A model generated the notes under the pieces. The model saw nothing but the letters and a program-made list of their open reading frames with translations, had not been told where the DNA came from and did not search any database. Position numbers and translations under genes: made by a program. Below are positions 1 through 14,063 of a DNA stretch of 64,000 nucleotides, one piece after another. Position 1 is the stretch's first letter, and the number at the start of each line of letters is the position of its first letter. Origin of the DNA: Neelides folsomi (lineage: Eukaryota > Arthropoda > Collembola > Neelipleona > Neelidae); NCBI GenBank assembly GCA_034687125.1, contig JAQGBZ010000040.1:186001-250000 (forward strand), given 5' to 3'.

Positions 1-2127
1 AACAGATATGAATCACTCTATATTCTATTGATAAAACAATTTTATGACTTATCTCTCCATTGTCCAAATTGCCAATGTTTACTGAATTCATACTAACTTT
101 AAGTATGATATGGTTAATATAAAAAGTGTAAAATTGGATTCATGTCAAAAATATTCCGCATATTATTTATTATCACCCAACTTGATAAAAAGGCGATAAA
201 AGGAGGTAATAACAATATTAAAGGCGAGAATTTGCCAACATATAAGGTCGTCATTCAAAATAGTAATAAATTGTGCCAACTCGACACCAAATTATGTAAA
301 CGTCGCAAAATATGAAAAATAAACATTAAATGGTAAATGGATGGGAGAACATTTATGGTGAACACTTTATACTTGACTTTAATACACTGAAAAAGATACG
401 GAATGTCAAGTGAGCCTAAAGGATGGTTCTTGACTTCATAAATCCCTGTCTTGTAATGGATGTCAAGCTTTTTGCTTCGACCATCACTGTTGAACTCGCA
501 ATGTTACCATAAAAAGGAATATGGCGAACTAACGATAAATTGTAATGAAGTCTCGGACTCCTATTTATACCATGTACAGATATTATATAAAATTACCATT
601 GAGCCTTATATAGCATTGGTTAAATTCAATGATGGAATTAAATAAATTGTCCATGCTTTAACCATGAATTACAAAATCTTTATAAAAGGTATCATTAAAC
701 ATTATTTTAAATTCAAAATATTCTCATATTTATTAATAATATTCTTATATATTTTATATTAAAATATAAATAATTAAATTTATACACTCACCTAGATACA
801 TTTTATGGATGTAAACTTCCATATTTAATTATGTACGATGTGGTACGATGTATTTACGAAGATGGTATGTTGAAAATATATTTCCAAAATCAATTAATCA
901 TTTCTCCTTATTTGGTTCACTTTCAATTGACCTCCTGACACTTGAAGTGACCTTTCGATTTCGATCGAAACATTAGAGAGTAAATTCCACCGTACGGGTC
1001 TTCAAAAGAAGACGGTCGAGTTTTAATCATTTACTGGATCTCTCATAAGTAGGTATAAGAATGTTAGTGAGACTGACGACCTTACGACGACTAGACATGC
1101 GAGAAAAAATTTCTCAAGGATTTCAAAAATGCTAATCGAATTCTCAGAACCTTCTTCTTGTATTCTTCATCAGATTTACTTCTTATTTATCATGCGGTTG
1201 TGATGCAATAAATGATATTATTTTAATGAATAGAAACGACTCTTATTTTTCTCTCCTACAAAAGAGGAAAACTTCGAGCTTGTACCATTTTACGACTTTT
1301 ATGTCCTTGTAAATTGTGAAAGATTCTATGTATAACAATGCATAATCATTTCACAATCACAACCACTTAACTTTATAATTCTATAAATAAGATTTGCGCT
1401 TAGACTCCGAGCTTCAATTTTTATTAACGATCCAATTTAAATTAAATCGTAATCGTAATGTTTAAAGTGCTCAATTGCTCTTTAATAAAAAATAATACAA
1501 CTAACTAACTATAATCGTAAGTCTGTATCTAATACTATCTAATACGTAATTTAAAGTGCATTGGATTGCAAAGCTCATAATAAAATTATTTTAATACTTA
1601 AGGCATAGTTTAAAGCTAAAATCCCAAAGTGGATTCAATGCATATTATGTTTTATAACAAGTAATAGGACAATAGATAATCAATTCTCCACATTTTAAAA
1701 AAATGTGCAATTATCTCTATTAAGCTTTATAAGCCTTATAAGGTATCAAGATTCGAACAATGATTACAAGGAAATTTATTAACAGTTTTTAAGAGATTCA
1801 AACTTACTGTACTCTGAGTTTTTAATGGAATTTATGAATCTGTAAAACGAATAATAGTTTTTGTACATTTATCGATATGAAATTTACAATATGAAGTTTA
1901 TATTATAAAGTTAGGTTTCAATATTAGCAAATTTTTAATTTTCTCTAGAAGTATGTTCTTTGGAATAAAATATGGTTTTACATAATGGTATGCCTTTGGA
2001 TGTCTCATGAGAGTTGAAGGTGGAAAAACCAGTTCTCATCTTTGCAGAAGATGATGATAACGGCTGAAGCGAAGTTCGCCGAGGACCCTCCTTAAATCTC
2101 AAATCTTTGTTCTTGCCCATTCGCAGA

Positions 2128-2281
2128 GATAAAATGAGTCTTGAGACCCTCGTGCTGTTCCTAATGGTGAACATGGTCTCAACCCTTGGTAGGAACGGAG
2201 TGCATAGTCCTCCTGCATTGGAACAGCCCAACATGGTTGCCTCGGCGCCTTCCCTCTTCCCATTATTAATCTTGACATTTT
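2128..2281 (+). other. Possible exon with a signal-peptide-like segment
   Basis: A strong acceptor (pyrimidine tract ending in CGCAG) at 2127 is followed by an ATG at 2134. The next ~19 codons are hydrophobic (MSLETLVLFLMVNMVSTLG) and look like a signal peptide. A usable donor (G|GTAGGA) falls directly after them at about 2188. If the donor is not used, the frame reads on for 49 codons in all and ends in a hydrophobic tail before TAG. No other exon of the same gene is recognised, so this may be chance. It lies in the presumed yurt intron. Confidence 0.2.
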
Positions 2282-4086
2282 AGCCATTTCTCTCCAAATC
2301 GAAAAAATTGTACACAGGATTAACCAGAGAGGTTCAATACTCTCTCCAATACCTCATCGGCTCTTTTACAAAATTTACAATCTTTCAAATTACCTATGAA
2401 AAACTAATTTATTCATAAATTGAACAACCTCTTTTTATATTTCGCTAAAAATTCAGAGGATTCCCTCCAGAGGAACTTTGAGTTTAACTACAGTCTATTA
2501 CATACATAATATGTATCTTAAATTGTAAATATTTCTTCCTTGTATTTGCAATATTACAGATACTATTATGTAAACTTTCAAAACAAGATGAGAAACCTTC
2601 GAGTTTAATAAGCCACAATCTTCTTAAATATAAACTTCGTTTTCTCTCCTATTACTATCATTATCAGTTTTCTTTCATGTTTCTTTTCCAAAGTTATTCA
2701 TGAAACAAGAGATTCACGTTTTGAACACGTATGAGTTTAACACATATTTAATAAGAATAGTCAGAAATTACAAAATCGTATACAAAATTGTATACTAAAT
2801 TGTATGGCAAGTTGTAAGTAAGTTAAGTATGTATTTGTTCCCCCAATCTCACCTTTAATAACTGTTTCTTAGAGCAAGCGTGGAATGTAAAGAGGCGATT
2901 GGTCAAACTTGGTCTCATCTTTAATAAACCTTTATAAAAACCCTTATGAGTCAATAAGGGTTAAAAATAGAATATGGGTTTCTTAAAGATGAAGTCTTAA
3001 GAGGATTTAAGATGGAATAATACTTGAGCTTGAGCGTCCCCGTTGCGGTCCTCGACGTAGGCGGAGGTAGTCAGATTTATTATCAAGATAGCATATCCTT
3101 ATTACTACGATGCCATCGCAAAAAAGATGAGTTCTGACATGACAGGAAGGACGGAAGAGGGACGAAGCCTCCTTTGGTTCAATGGAGCCAAAGAGAGCCT
3201 CCTGGACTCAAGTCACAGATTGTCCGTGAAGGATGTCGGCAACTCCTTCTAATGATGCAGGATCTAAAGTGTTGGCTCCTAGCATTAACGGCCAAGACTC
3301 GTTTCTTCCCTGCCAAAATGAATTGAATTGAAGCCGAAATTTTTTGCTAATTATTTTGATTCTGGGATATACTGAAAGATACGGGTTTACCTTAGCCGTT
3401 TCTTTCTCTATTTCTCTCCTGTACATGTAGTAGACATTTTGAAAGGAAACAAGAAGGAAGAATGGCGTTACTTTGTACATGAATCTTATGTTGTATGTAA
3501 TATCTTTCAGTTATAATACCTCCATAGTTTGAACACTTTGAATAGGAACTGGGAGGGAAGTGGGAATCTACTTGTACTGAATGTACATACTGAATGTGTT
3601 GCCTTTTTTTGATTTTCTTCCTATACTGAATGGTCCATTCAAAGTGAATCTACATGACAATGGGCGGAGATGCACAAGTCGAACCCTTAAAGGAAAAAGT
3701 GAATTTTTCCCATTTTTCACTCTACATCCCCAATGTGTGTAGATCTGAGTTTTTCGGCTATTACCTTCCTATTTTTTCTACCCAGATCTATTTACCTTCC
3801 ATATTCACTTACCCATTATAACTACAGAATAAATGCCTTCTATTGTAAATGCCTTTTCTTGAATGAAAAAGGTATTTAGAAAAAGGTAAAGAGATTACAT
3901 TGGAAGTTGACTCGTTGTTCGTATCTCTTTCGGTTCGTTCTTCCCGGAGGGACCGACATGGGGAAATGGGTGGATAAAAGGATAAAGCTTATTCTTTTCG
4001 TGCGTTACGTTTCCATCCAGACTTAAACCAATAATTGTTATCGATGTGGTGGGCAAAGAGGCAGTTGGCAATTTTAACCGACCTTC

Positions 4087-4185
4087 TATGGAGGATCCTA
4101 TGAATTCTGTGGAGGATTTAATGGAGGAATTGACGGAGGATTCTGTGAAGGACTCTATGGAGAATTTGATGGAGGATTCTTATGT
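4087..4185. repeat. Degenerate short tandem repeat (TGGAGGATT-like units)
   Basis: About seven imperfect copies of a TGGAGGAT(T/C) motif, spaced roughly 9-18 bases apart, lie in a GC-richer island. Two frames are open through it (one Gly-rich, one Glu/Asp-rich). The repeat explains both, and I see no supported start or splice context. Confidence 0.5.
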
Positions 4186-7100
4186 TCGGACTCCTAATGT
4201 AGAAGGATTCTGACTGTGGGAAAAGATGTAATAAAGTATGTTGTTGGTCATTTATTTCATTCTTTCCAGAATCTTGGTTCTGTGAAGAAGACGTGGTCCT
4301 TGGGGATTATTTGTCTTCTCTCCGCTCAAAGACCTCAAAAAGTGAGGCGAGTTGATGAGGTGCTTGCTAATTAGGAAAGAGGGAGGAAATGTATATGGGC
4401 AAACCCAATTGAAACTTGGGGAGGCTAGTTCGTTGGAGCGTTGAAGAGTTATTTAGAAGTCAGTGTCAGTTGAGTTCCTTGAGATCTTATGGGGAGTGCT
4501 AAGGAGTCTCCATCGAATTAAATAAACTTTGACGGAGGAGGAAAGGAGTGGTGTTGGTGGTAGGGGATGGGAAACCATCTGCCTCTACAAGACTTATAAT
4601 ATAATATAGGGAAGAGGACAATGACCATTTTGTAATGATGATGATAGTCTCCTCCTCTTCACGTCTCTTCCATAATCTAATACGCTAATGTGTAGCTCCG
4701 AGAGATGCAATTCCCATTTTATTTCCCATTGTTGTTATTATTATGGAAGTGTCTGCCATTGGGTTCTTCATCTTGGACTTTTACTACCTGTAAAGATCTG
4801 TATAGGTATCTGTATCTGTATTATATTTATGTATAGGTATAATATGTATCTCTACATTTGGGTGGTAATCTTATTATACACATAATGATGACATCATGAT
4901 GCCGGACATTAGGAATGGGAATTAACCACTGTTTAAATTAGGATGGCTTCTATATCCATTTAAATAATATGTCGTAGGCTTAACGCTCTGGACAAACTGG
5001 GAAGAAAAGGGCAGGAAAGGGATTTTAAAAGGATTTCCTTCACGCCTTTTATTCATGCATTTATAATCGGACTTTCTCATATACAGATCTCTGTATTTAT
5101 AAGATATATTATTACATACAGATGTCTTATTATATATGCTTCATCTTCAAGGTTCCATCATTACAATGTAAACTTAATTGCTTGTAATCTCGAGCTCGTG
5201 ATTCTTTTCGGAACTTTGAATTTACACCATTTAACTATGTATAGTATGTGAATGTTGAAGAGAGTCCGAGGATGGGTAATTTTGAAGAAACGATGATTGA
5301 CGGCGTCTCATTATACTCCTTTTTCATCACGTTTATTAATTCAAATCTTCCCATTTTAACATTTTTCCTTCATTGATATCAAATTTCACTTAAAAAAATA
5401 CCACAGATGTGCTAAGAATATTTTATACAATTTTTTCACATATACAGATTATATAAATATTTTACAGATTCTTTGAAATATAAAATTAAGAATTTCTAAA
5501 ATGGGGTTTATGTATTAGATATGTTGGTTTGATGTGTGGGGGTGTAATTAACAAATCAAGTTGAAACAAGCTAACCGAAGAAAGAGAAATTTTACCTATC
5601 TTTACAACAGTATTGCTTTTGTGTAAATGATTTCTTTATAAATGAATTTCTTGTTTAATCAGCAAAGTGATGTTTGGAGCATATGGAAGTGAGTAATAAA
5701 AGTAGGAAGGTGATACATCCGTATAATTGACAATCCTCTTAATTAATTAGATTTATAACCATGAAATTTGATGTGGTTTGGGATGGATTAAAGGAAGGAT
5801 GATGAAGCTAGAATACTTATGAAGCTATGTATAAGCTTATATTGGTAATACTATAAGCTTATAATATAATCCAAGTGAGTCTTGTTACTTTTTTAAGTAA
5901 GTCAATAGAGGAAGAAATGAAACCCAAGGGATTCATTGTTTTCTCTCTCTTGTTATTAAGTGAAGCTTCAAGTCTTTTAATTTTATTGGAACTCGTGGAG
6001 CGAGTTAGTTATTAACGACGGTGAGCAAATAGTCCCATTCCCATTCAATCCTTTCCAATTCATTATAAACCCATTTAAATGTCTTTATCCCGTGAAGAAA
6101 AAAGTAAATAAAGAAGGAATCATGTTTTTCCCTTTCTCCCTCCTCCACTATCCATTTCCAACTTACTTTAGAAGATTAAATTGCGAAGATAGCTGGTTTA
6201 TCGTCGCCTAAATAGAAAAGTGGATTCTTGAGGTTCTTTAACAATTTTTAACAATTTTATAAAGTCTCTTTTACCTAGAAGTATACAAGTATATTTATTT
6301 TACCTAGAGGTATGTATATTAAGGGTTGTAGATGTAGAGCGATATTATAATAAATATTGTTCATAGGTTGTTCAGAGTCGTTTTGCAATTTTGAACACAG
6401 AGTTTCTCTTGTACTCACTTAAATTCTTTAGGTCAGTTATTTTAACGAAGCATGATTTCTTTTGTACTTTAATGTTAGTTGTGCTTTTTTCTGATTTCTA
6501 CACAAAGGTCGCTTGTAAAGACTCAATTGCTTCTTTCCACATCATTCCAATGAGTTATAAATTCAAGGTGTGAAGAAAAATTTTCTACAGTCATCTACTA
6601 GACCATTAAAAATTTGGTTTAGTTGAAATGAGTTTAGTTTAACTTACAATACTTAAAACTATCCTGTCATATTTTACAAATATACCTAATATACCATATA
6701 CATAAATATGTTTGTAGGAGCCACGAATTTCACTCGGGTACTTCAATAGACAAATAACTCATATTAGATAATTACTAAATAGTTAATGCGTTCAATATCT
6801 ATATGGTACTTACATACTCTACATACATATTGCATAGTATAGTATAAATATGTACTATACTGTAGATATCTGTAATTTAAGTATACATGTAGGTATTCGT
6901 ATGTAATATACAGATAATAGGTATAGATTTAGTTTAGCTGGGAGGTAAAAGTTGAAATGTTGCATGATTGTATTGTATTTATGATCTTCTGAATCCTCCT
7001 CTTTAACGGCTCCTGCTCTCAAAAATGCGATTGTTTTTTGTGCTGGCTAATGGGTCGTTTGGAAAGAGAAGATTAAAGGTGTGGTGGAGACAAATAGGAA

Positions 7101-7532
7101 TGATTGTAAGGTTCACACTAATTATTCAATGGACAAGTAGGGCAAGAGACACTTTGACATATCGATGAGGAAAAGAAATAGACGGGGAGCTCGTGGGGGT
7201 GACGTTGATGGCGGAGGATGATGGTTGTGATGAGAGAGAGTCTCTTTGTACTTATTTCATTGGGAGCTCAATCGGGGAGAATTGAATAACTATTATGGGA
7301 CAATCTTAAATTACATGTGAGCCCAAATTGAGATTGCCTTCATCATTATCTGGTCGTTAAAGAGGAGATGGATGTGGAAGGAGAGTGAAAGTTGTTTATG
7401 AGATTTATAATGCCATTACTACCATTCGTTTATCTATAGGATCGTTAATATTTCCTAATCTAATTCTTCTGAGGCCTCCAAGACCTCGGCGGTGTTTGAG
7501 CCGTAGATTTAATATTTTCTATTCAATTGCAG

Positions 7533-10500
7533 TTGGCCCACCTTTCACGTTCCGCCTCAAAGTGAAATTCTACTCATCGGAGCCGCACAACCTTCGCGAA
7601 GAACTAACCAGGTGAATAAAATCACTTCTATAATAAAATCACCTCTATGATAAGATGACTTCTAAAATACATTACCTAAAAAACATTAGTATCTGTAGTT
7701 AGTAATCCCACTATAATGATTCCCAATCCCCATGAGAGGAATTGTGTAAAAAGACATGGTTAGACATGTGGAAAAGCGAGGAATGAGGAGCGGTGAGGAT
7801 GAGTGACATGACATCGCGTTTTCTCTCGTAATCGTAAATTGTAATGGGGAACGAGATGGTGAACAGAATGTGCAATTGTGTCTTCCCGCTGGAATGTTCC
7901 AATGCTAATGACATCGTATCAATAGCTCTCGATGAGTCGACCCAATCTGCTCGCATTCCATTATGGATCCTTTTCATTCTCCAAATTGCAAACGTCTGAA
8001 CTTGTTTCTTTCCCTTTCTTGGCGCCGCAACTTCAATCATCAGCTTTGTTATTACATTGCTATTCTTGGGATATTTCTTTTAGCGGCGTATACGATAATA
8101 TTATTCGTACAATGATCATATTCTTCCACAATTGTGCCTATGAATTTTAATAGGACTGACCAAAGGACTCAAGGCTTAATGATTTTCTATTTCCCTTCCA
8201 GGTATCAGTTTTTTCTCCAGGTGAAGCAAGATGTTCTCACGGGCAAATTGGAAGTGGCACCCAGCAGTACGTTCATTGAAATGGCGGCCCTCACCATCCA
8301 ATGTATGTAACAGCTTTGATAAACATCTGCTAAATTTATACACACGTTCTCTTATGCAAATCCATGTCAGAAAAACTAGAAAGTGGGATTTGAAATTATG
8401 AAGTATGATCTTGTTTCATAGATAATAATAATACGCACATAATGGCGACCATCGCCCCCATGTTGCAATCTCTAACTACATCTTTTTTTTACTTATCCTG
8501 CTGTGCTATTGAGAGAGGAATTCAAATTTTTATCTCATGTAAATTATTTTGATCATTTCCAGCCGAAGTCGGAGATTATGAAGAGGAAGTTCACACGCCG
8601 GCGTTTATTTCCGAGTTTCGTTTTTCAGATAATCAAACGGAAGAAATGGAAGTGTCCATTCTCGACGAGTTCAAGAAGCTCAAGTACGAATATTTTAAAT
8701 CTCTTCCGCTCAAACTTTAATTTAAGCTTCTATCTAATTATGAATCCACGACGTATCTTTGAGATTATTTATCTAGACCTTTTTCTTATACCAACATTTG
8801 CATTTTTCACTCTCAATGTTAATGAGTTAGAAATTCACATTGGAGTCTTTTTTACTACAAAGTACTTGTAAAACGTGGTGTGTATAGCGCAAACTAACTT
8901 TAACATTAAAGTAGAGATTCTAACATTAAGTATTGTAGTAGAGCCTTGTTTTTAACCGTCGACTCTCATTTAATCACGTATTATGTTGAGGGGAATCGAG
9001 AAGAATCAGAATGATTAGAAGTTTATTATGGGCAAGCATGCTTACGGAATTCAGGATGAATCTTTCATGCTCGTCAAGTCTACCTGTTTATGATACCTTG
9101 GTTCTCTTCAGAAGGAACTCTTTTTTTCATTTATCTTTAATTACGATTTTCTTATTTACAGAGGACAAACTCCAGCCCAAGCAGAGATGAATTACCTGAA
9201 CAAGGCCAAATGGCTGGAAATGTACGGAGTCGATATGCATACAGTTCTGGTAAACCAACAATTTTTTAATCTAAATGATTGATCAAACTTTTCCACCATT
9301 TTTGTTCCCGATGACTCAAGAACCCAAGAATCATTTTTCTTATTAAATTGCTCTTGATAAATTACATACCTTACCTGTATATGTACAATATGTATATATT
9401 GAAGTGAAATTGAGCAAATTTTGAAATCCCAGATCAATTGAGTTGAATGATGGTTTATAATGAAAAAGAATTGAAGAAAGAATTGTTTGGGAATTGTAAA
9501 GGCCAACTCACGTCATTAACCTTTGTCATTTTTACGATTTTTCCTATTTTATTTCTCAAACTTTGCATGAATTTAAATGTGCTCAATGCTAGTACCATGT
9601 TTAGATGGTAAAATTCGCCACCTACATACTATTTACATACATTTGAGTTTTATTCCGTCTTGCACAAGCCATTAGAATGGAACACATTATAAGATTATCC
9701 CCCTTTTATTTCTTCATATGGGAAAGAGAGCTGTAGAGGCGTGAGGGAAGTCGTGAACGGGAAGTAAATCTAATGGGATTAGAGCGGAGAGTTTAAAGGT
9801 TATTCTTCGCTTGGATATGGAGGGAATGAGGGCTAAGGCTGATTGATTGAAATGACTCTCTCACCTTATACAGAGAGCTCAGGGAACCGTTTGAAAAAGT
9901 GTTTAAAGTAATAATATTTTTATTTCTCCAGGGCAAGGATGGGTTGGAATATTCCCTAGGACTCACACCAACAGGGATTCTCATCTTTGAAGGCCAGCAA
10001 AAAATCGGATTGTTCTTCTGGCCCAAAATCACCAGATTGGACTTTAAAAAGAAAAAGCTCACTCTCATCGTGGTCGAAGATGATGATGAGGGAAAGGAGA
10101 GAGAGCACACATTTGTCTTCAGGTGCGTTTCGAATTTCATAATGAGAGCAAATATCCTCCTCAAAATTTTCCTCATTTTAAGACTCATCTGAAGCTGAAG
10201 CTGAGACTCGGCTTCTTAAAATGTCTTGCGGCTGACCGCAAAAATTACTTTTTCATATTGTTTCCAATCTCTTTATCTTAAATTAAGATTCTTAATTCCG
10301 ACTTCCTGACCATAGGTTACACAATGAGAAAGCTTCCAAGCACCTCTGGAAATGTGCCGTTGAACATCATGCCTTCTTCAGGCTCAAAGGAGCAGTTAAA
10401 GCCCCCAATGCTCGTCAGAATTTCTTCAGAATGGGCTCCCGCTTCCGCTACAGGTAAGAAGCTCGTAATTGAGGCTGAGAGAATTCATTTCGTGATTTAG

Positions 10501-13500
10501 CAATTTATATTTGGCCAATCTTGAAATTCTTTTGTTTCAGCGGAAGAACGGAGGTTCAGACGATTGTGCAGAACAGATCTCGAAGAACAGTCCAATTCGA
10601 AAGGAGGCCAAGTCAAAGGTATGCCAGACGGCAGTCGCACATTATCCGAGAACGGCTCAAGCCAAGTATCCAAGTTTCCACAGCGGCCCTTGTGACCAAA
10701 CCCGAAGGGCCCACTACGCCCGAAAAGGAACGTGAACCTTTGATCAACTTGAATGAGACTGAGAGCTGCGTTAAAACGAAAAGGCGGGATCCTTCGAAGG
10801 ACCTCGATGTGGATCTTCTTTTAAGTGATGAACCGAGAGTTCTTCGACCTCGAAGCCGCGGGTCTTCGCCTCCATCAGTCGGAGGACCCGGGTCAGTTTC
10901 TATGTCACCGCCAATGACCCCGACGTCGAGGTCGACCCCTAGTCCAACCTCCGGGTCACCTTCCCAGGAACCGGGAACTCCCCCGCCGACACATTCAACT
11001 TCTACTGAAACCGAGCTCGATAGTCTCATCAAGAGCATTGCGAAGGAAACCGGGGCTTTCTTGACCCCGGACACTCCCACGTCTCCGACCGAGTCAGACG
11101 TGAACATGGTTCCGAATAATCAAACGAAATATTTCTCCCTCCCCAAACCGCTCCCGCCCGACCAGCTCAAATGCAACATTTGGAAGGCCAAGGTGGAGGA
11201 AGATTTGAAGAAGCCAGCTAGTGTGGAATCTTCAACACCTTTGCCGTTATTCAATGGGTGAGAATTTTTGAATATATTTTGCACAATTTGATTATTTACC
11301 TTGATTTTATACACCTGAATTTTGAAATGGAATCGTGAACACTTGTTTGTCTTCATTAGGGACACTTTCCCAACGGTAAAGAAACGTGAGAATGCCCTAC
11401 AGAATGGACTCGACCATCAGAATCAAAATACTGAAGCTGCCACGTTCATCTCTGTGGTGAGAACTCATTTTATTATTCTATTGGGATTGCGGAGGGGAAA
11501 TGTAAATTGTATAAGAAATTGAGAGACGAAAGAACAAATGCAAGCTAATATTAACCTTAGTGTCAACCTAACAAAGACTTCACCGCCATTGTCACTCAAA
11601 TTGTAGAATTGATGTTTGGCTTGCCGTCAAGGTTGAACCCAAATTCATACTTTGGTAAAATAGAACGACCAAAGCCGAGAGACTAAAAAATAATCATTTC
11701 TAATATACTAGTTCAACTACATTATTTGATTGACTTAATGGTGCTATTCATAACCTGTAAATATTAAAATTTGTATTTAACTACATATACCAACATATTC
11801 ATATTTAACTATGCCTGTACAATATCTACATTATGTTATATATACTCTGTACACTTATAATGTACATTATTATCTAGGTCCTATAATTAATTTTTTGATA
11901 TTTATTTATGATGCTCACTATTACATTTAGTTAGTAGAAAATTATATAAAGCTTGTTCTTCATTTTTGTACGTTTTGTAAATATATAATTTATACTGTAT
12001 TCGTATCACACTATATATTTTGTATATATTTTACCTCCAAAACCTTGTGTCAAAAAAGTTATTTGACTGATTTGACATTTATTGAATCATTAGTGTTTAT
12101 TTGTTTTATGTACATATTAAAATAATTAATTTTGTAGTGTTTGCGTGTAATTTAGGTGTAAAAGTATTCGTTTTGTTTGCATAGGGTGGAGATAAATTGA
12201 CCCTTCCTTTAACCTCAACTTCTTCCTCCCATCCCTCCTCTTCCTCTTCCTCCCACGTGTCCCAAGCGCTGAAGAAGGGGAAAGTGTCCGTGTCCAAGTC
12301 GAATGTAGGGAACAAGGGGAGGTCAGGCGGGCGGAGCGAACGTCCGTCCCGTGAAACTTCTCTTGATGATAACGACTCCACTCCGCTCCTTGACCCCGAC
12401 TCCCCGCCGGTCACAGTGACCCATTTCTCTCAAAAGGGGAAGATTGAGAGGGTCCAATTGAGCAGCGAGTCGTCGAGCGTGATGGGTGGTTCCGCCCTTC
12501 AGCCAACGGACGAGAAGCGGAAGGAGGAGGAGGAGGAAACGGAAATTCTTCTCCTTGAGGGCCCGTGTCTCACCAAGAACAACAACAATCCCTTCAACCC
12601 GTTCCATTTGAAGGACGAGGATCCGTTTGCCGAGTTGGACACGATCGCTGTGGCGCTCCTGAGTAGCACCAACCCTTTCCATAATCCTTTCCTCATGAGT
12701 CCTGAACCTGAGCCACGTCCTGGCACAACGAGTAGTGACCCCGTGGACAGAGATTCTGGCTGTACAAAGAGCACGGTTGATCATAGTGTAAGTTATTCTT
12801 TACAGGGTGGAAGTCTCTTTAGCTCCCTTAATCAAACTCATTTTCCATTAACTCTCTTCCTTAAACTCTTCCTAATTACACTTCCTAAATACTCATCTTA
12901 ATATTCATCTTAATATTTAATTTATTTAATAAATAATAATAGTTTTGTACAGTAGTTTGTTTAGTAGTTTGAAATTTTTGCATGAATTTGCTTTTTAACT
13001 GTAGTTTGACTGTAGTTTGACTAACGGGCATTTGACTATAAGTAAGGAATTAAAATTGTGAATTTTAAACTCTTTGGCTACTTTGTATTTTGAAAAGCAG
13101 ATGAACACGAAGTGCCTGTTTTTATTTCCTTTTTACCGTATATAATCCGATTACTTTTTCTTTGGATTTTTTTTGTTTAGAAAGAATGTGTTTGTAATTT
13201 TATGCCTTGTTTTTATTTGCACGAATTTCGGATTAAAGAAGGTCCTTATACTTAAATAAGGTATAAGATTGACTTATAAAATCAGCTTTATTGTGTTTCA
13301 AAAACTCCTTTCTTTAGTCATTAAAGCATGGTCCCTACAAAAGAAATTGCATGGTTTTTTTAATAAAGGGGAAGTCAATTTGGAAATTTATATTCTATAC
13401 ATATTCTTATATACAATATTCTTATACACTTAATTATGTATAAGAAGTATACATAATTATATTGTAATAAACTGATGTAATTGTATGGTTGATTTGACAG

Positions 13501-13695
13501 GAGGTTGAAGGGTTGAGTAGGAAGCCAGTGACCCCAGTCCCGGTTCCGAAACCAAGATTGTCTTCGCTTCAACAACAGAATGTAGCCAATACAATTAATA
13601 ATGGAACCACCAATGGATGGTCAAATGGAGACACAACAAAGGATAAGAAGCAACCGATTATACAACGAAGAACAGTGATAACAACACAGATTTAG
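7533..13695 (+). CDS. yrt: Yurt / EPB41L5-type FERM protein (5' end missing)
   Basis: FERM scaffold of the Yurt/EPB41L4B/EPB41L5 family. In flies it binds Crumbs and limits apical membrane growth at epithelial junctions. Ten exons read in one frame: 7533-7611, 8202-8302, 8563-8683, 9162-9249, 9932-10122, 10316-10453, 10541-11257, 11360-11456, 12185-12787 and 13501-13695, giving about 775 residues. The first visible exon starts with the family core [17 protein letters not shown]. Later hallmarks are [54 protein letters not shown] and [14 protein letters not shown]. The FERM-adjacent region ([12 protein letters not shown], from about 10597) follows; in fly Yurt this region is an aPKC target. 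The rest is a long Pro/Ser-rich tail with four NPF and one DPF motif, ending in TTQI. The exons for most of the F1 lobe are absent and probably lie left of the window. Family identity is strong; the orthologue symbol is inferred. Confidence 0.93.
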
Positions 13696-13923
13696 AAGAC
13701 AAAATGACTGAAGGAACATTTTGTGTATTTTTGATAATAATGAAAAAAGCGGTTGGAGATTTGTCATTCATTTTTTGAACGACTTCGTGTATTTTACCTT
13801 GTAAACCTTTTGTTTTTATTAACCTTTGGTTATTGATGATCACTATAATTATAATTAAATGTATTTTTTAAGATTTTTAATATTCCTCTAATTTTTAATT
13901 TATTTGATTGAATTGTAAGTAGT

Positions 13924-14063
13924 CTCACGTCGTTTAAGCTCTTGACATCCCGTCTTTAGAACAGCATTTAGATTAACATAACTTTAATTACTTTTGATTG
14001 CAAAATATGTTAATTTAAATGCTGTTCCAAAAGGCGGGATGTCAAGAGTTCAAACGACGCGAG
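13924..14063. repeat. Long imperfect inverted repeat (about 57 bp arms, 25 bp loop)
   Basis: The left arm (13924-13980) and right arm (14006-14063) are reverse complements with about seven differences. Shared blocks include CTCTTGACATCCCG and AACAGCATTTA. It lies about 230 bp after the yurt stop. It could be a small foldback/MITE copy or a hairpin RNA precursor. No target-site duplication is clear. Confidence 0.85.

Larger units (their letters stand above)
1..7532. other. AT-rich non-coding stretch, probably upstream intron of yurt
   Basis: No convincing exon chain is seen here. Because the first visible yurt exon at 7533 begins in the middle of the FERM domain, this is most simply intron plus upstream sequence of yurt. 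I searched by eye for the missing F1-lobe exon (a Tyr-Phe-Gly-Leu core is expected) and did not find it. GC-richer islands stand out at about 2030-2290, 3030-3340, 3900-4500 and 7000-7340. Two of them have good splice acceptors followed by short open frames and are described under findings. Confidence 0.5.

Noticed and set aside
10613-11107. 164-codon open frame on the minus strand
   Set aside because: Antisense shadow of the large yurt exon; the plus frame carries the FERM-adjacent motif and phase-consistent splicing.
12323-12784. 153- and 91-codon minus frames
   Set aside because: Antisense of the yurt exon at 12185-12787.
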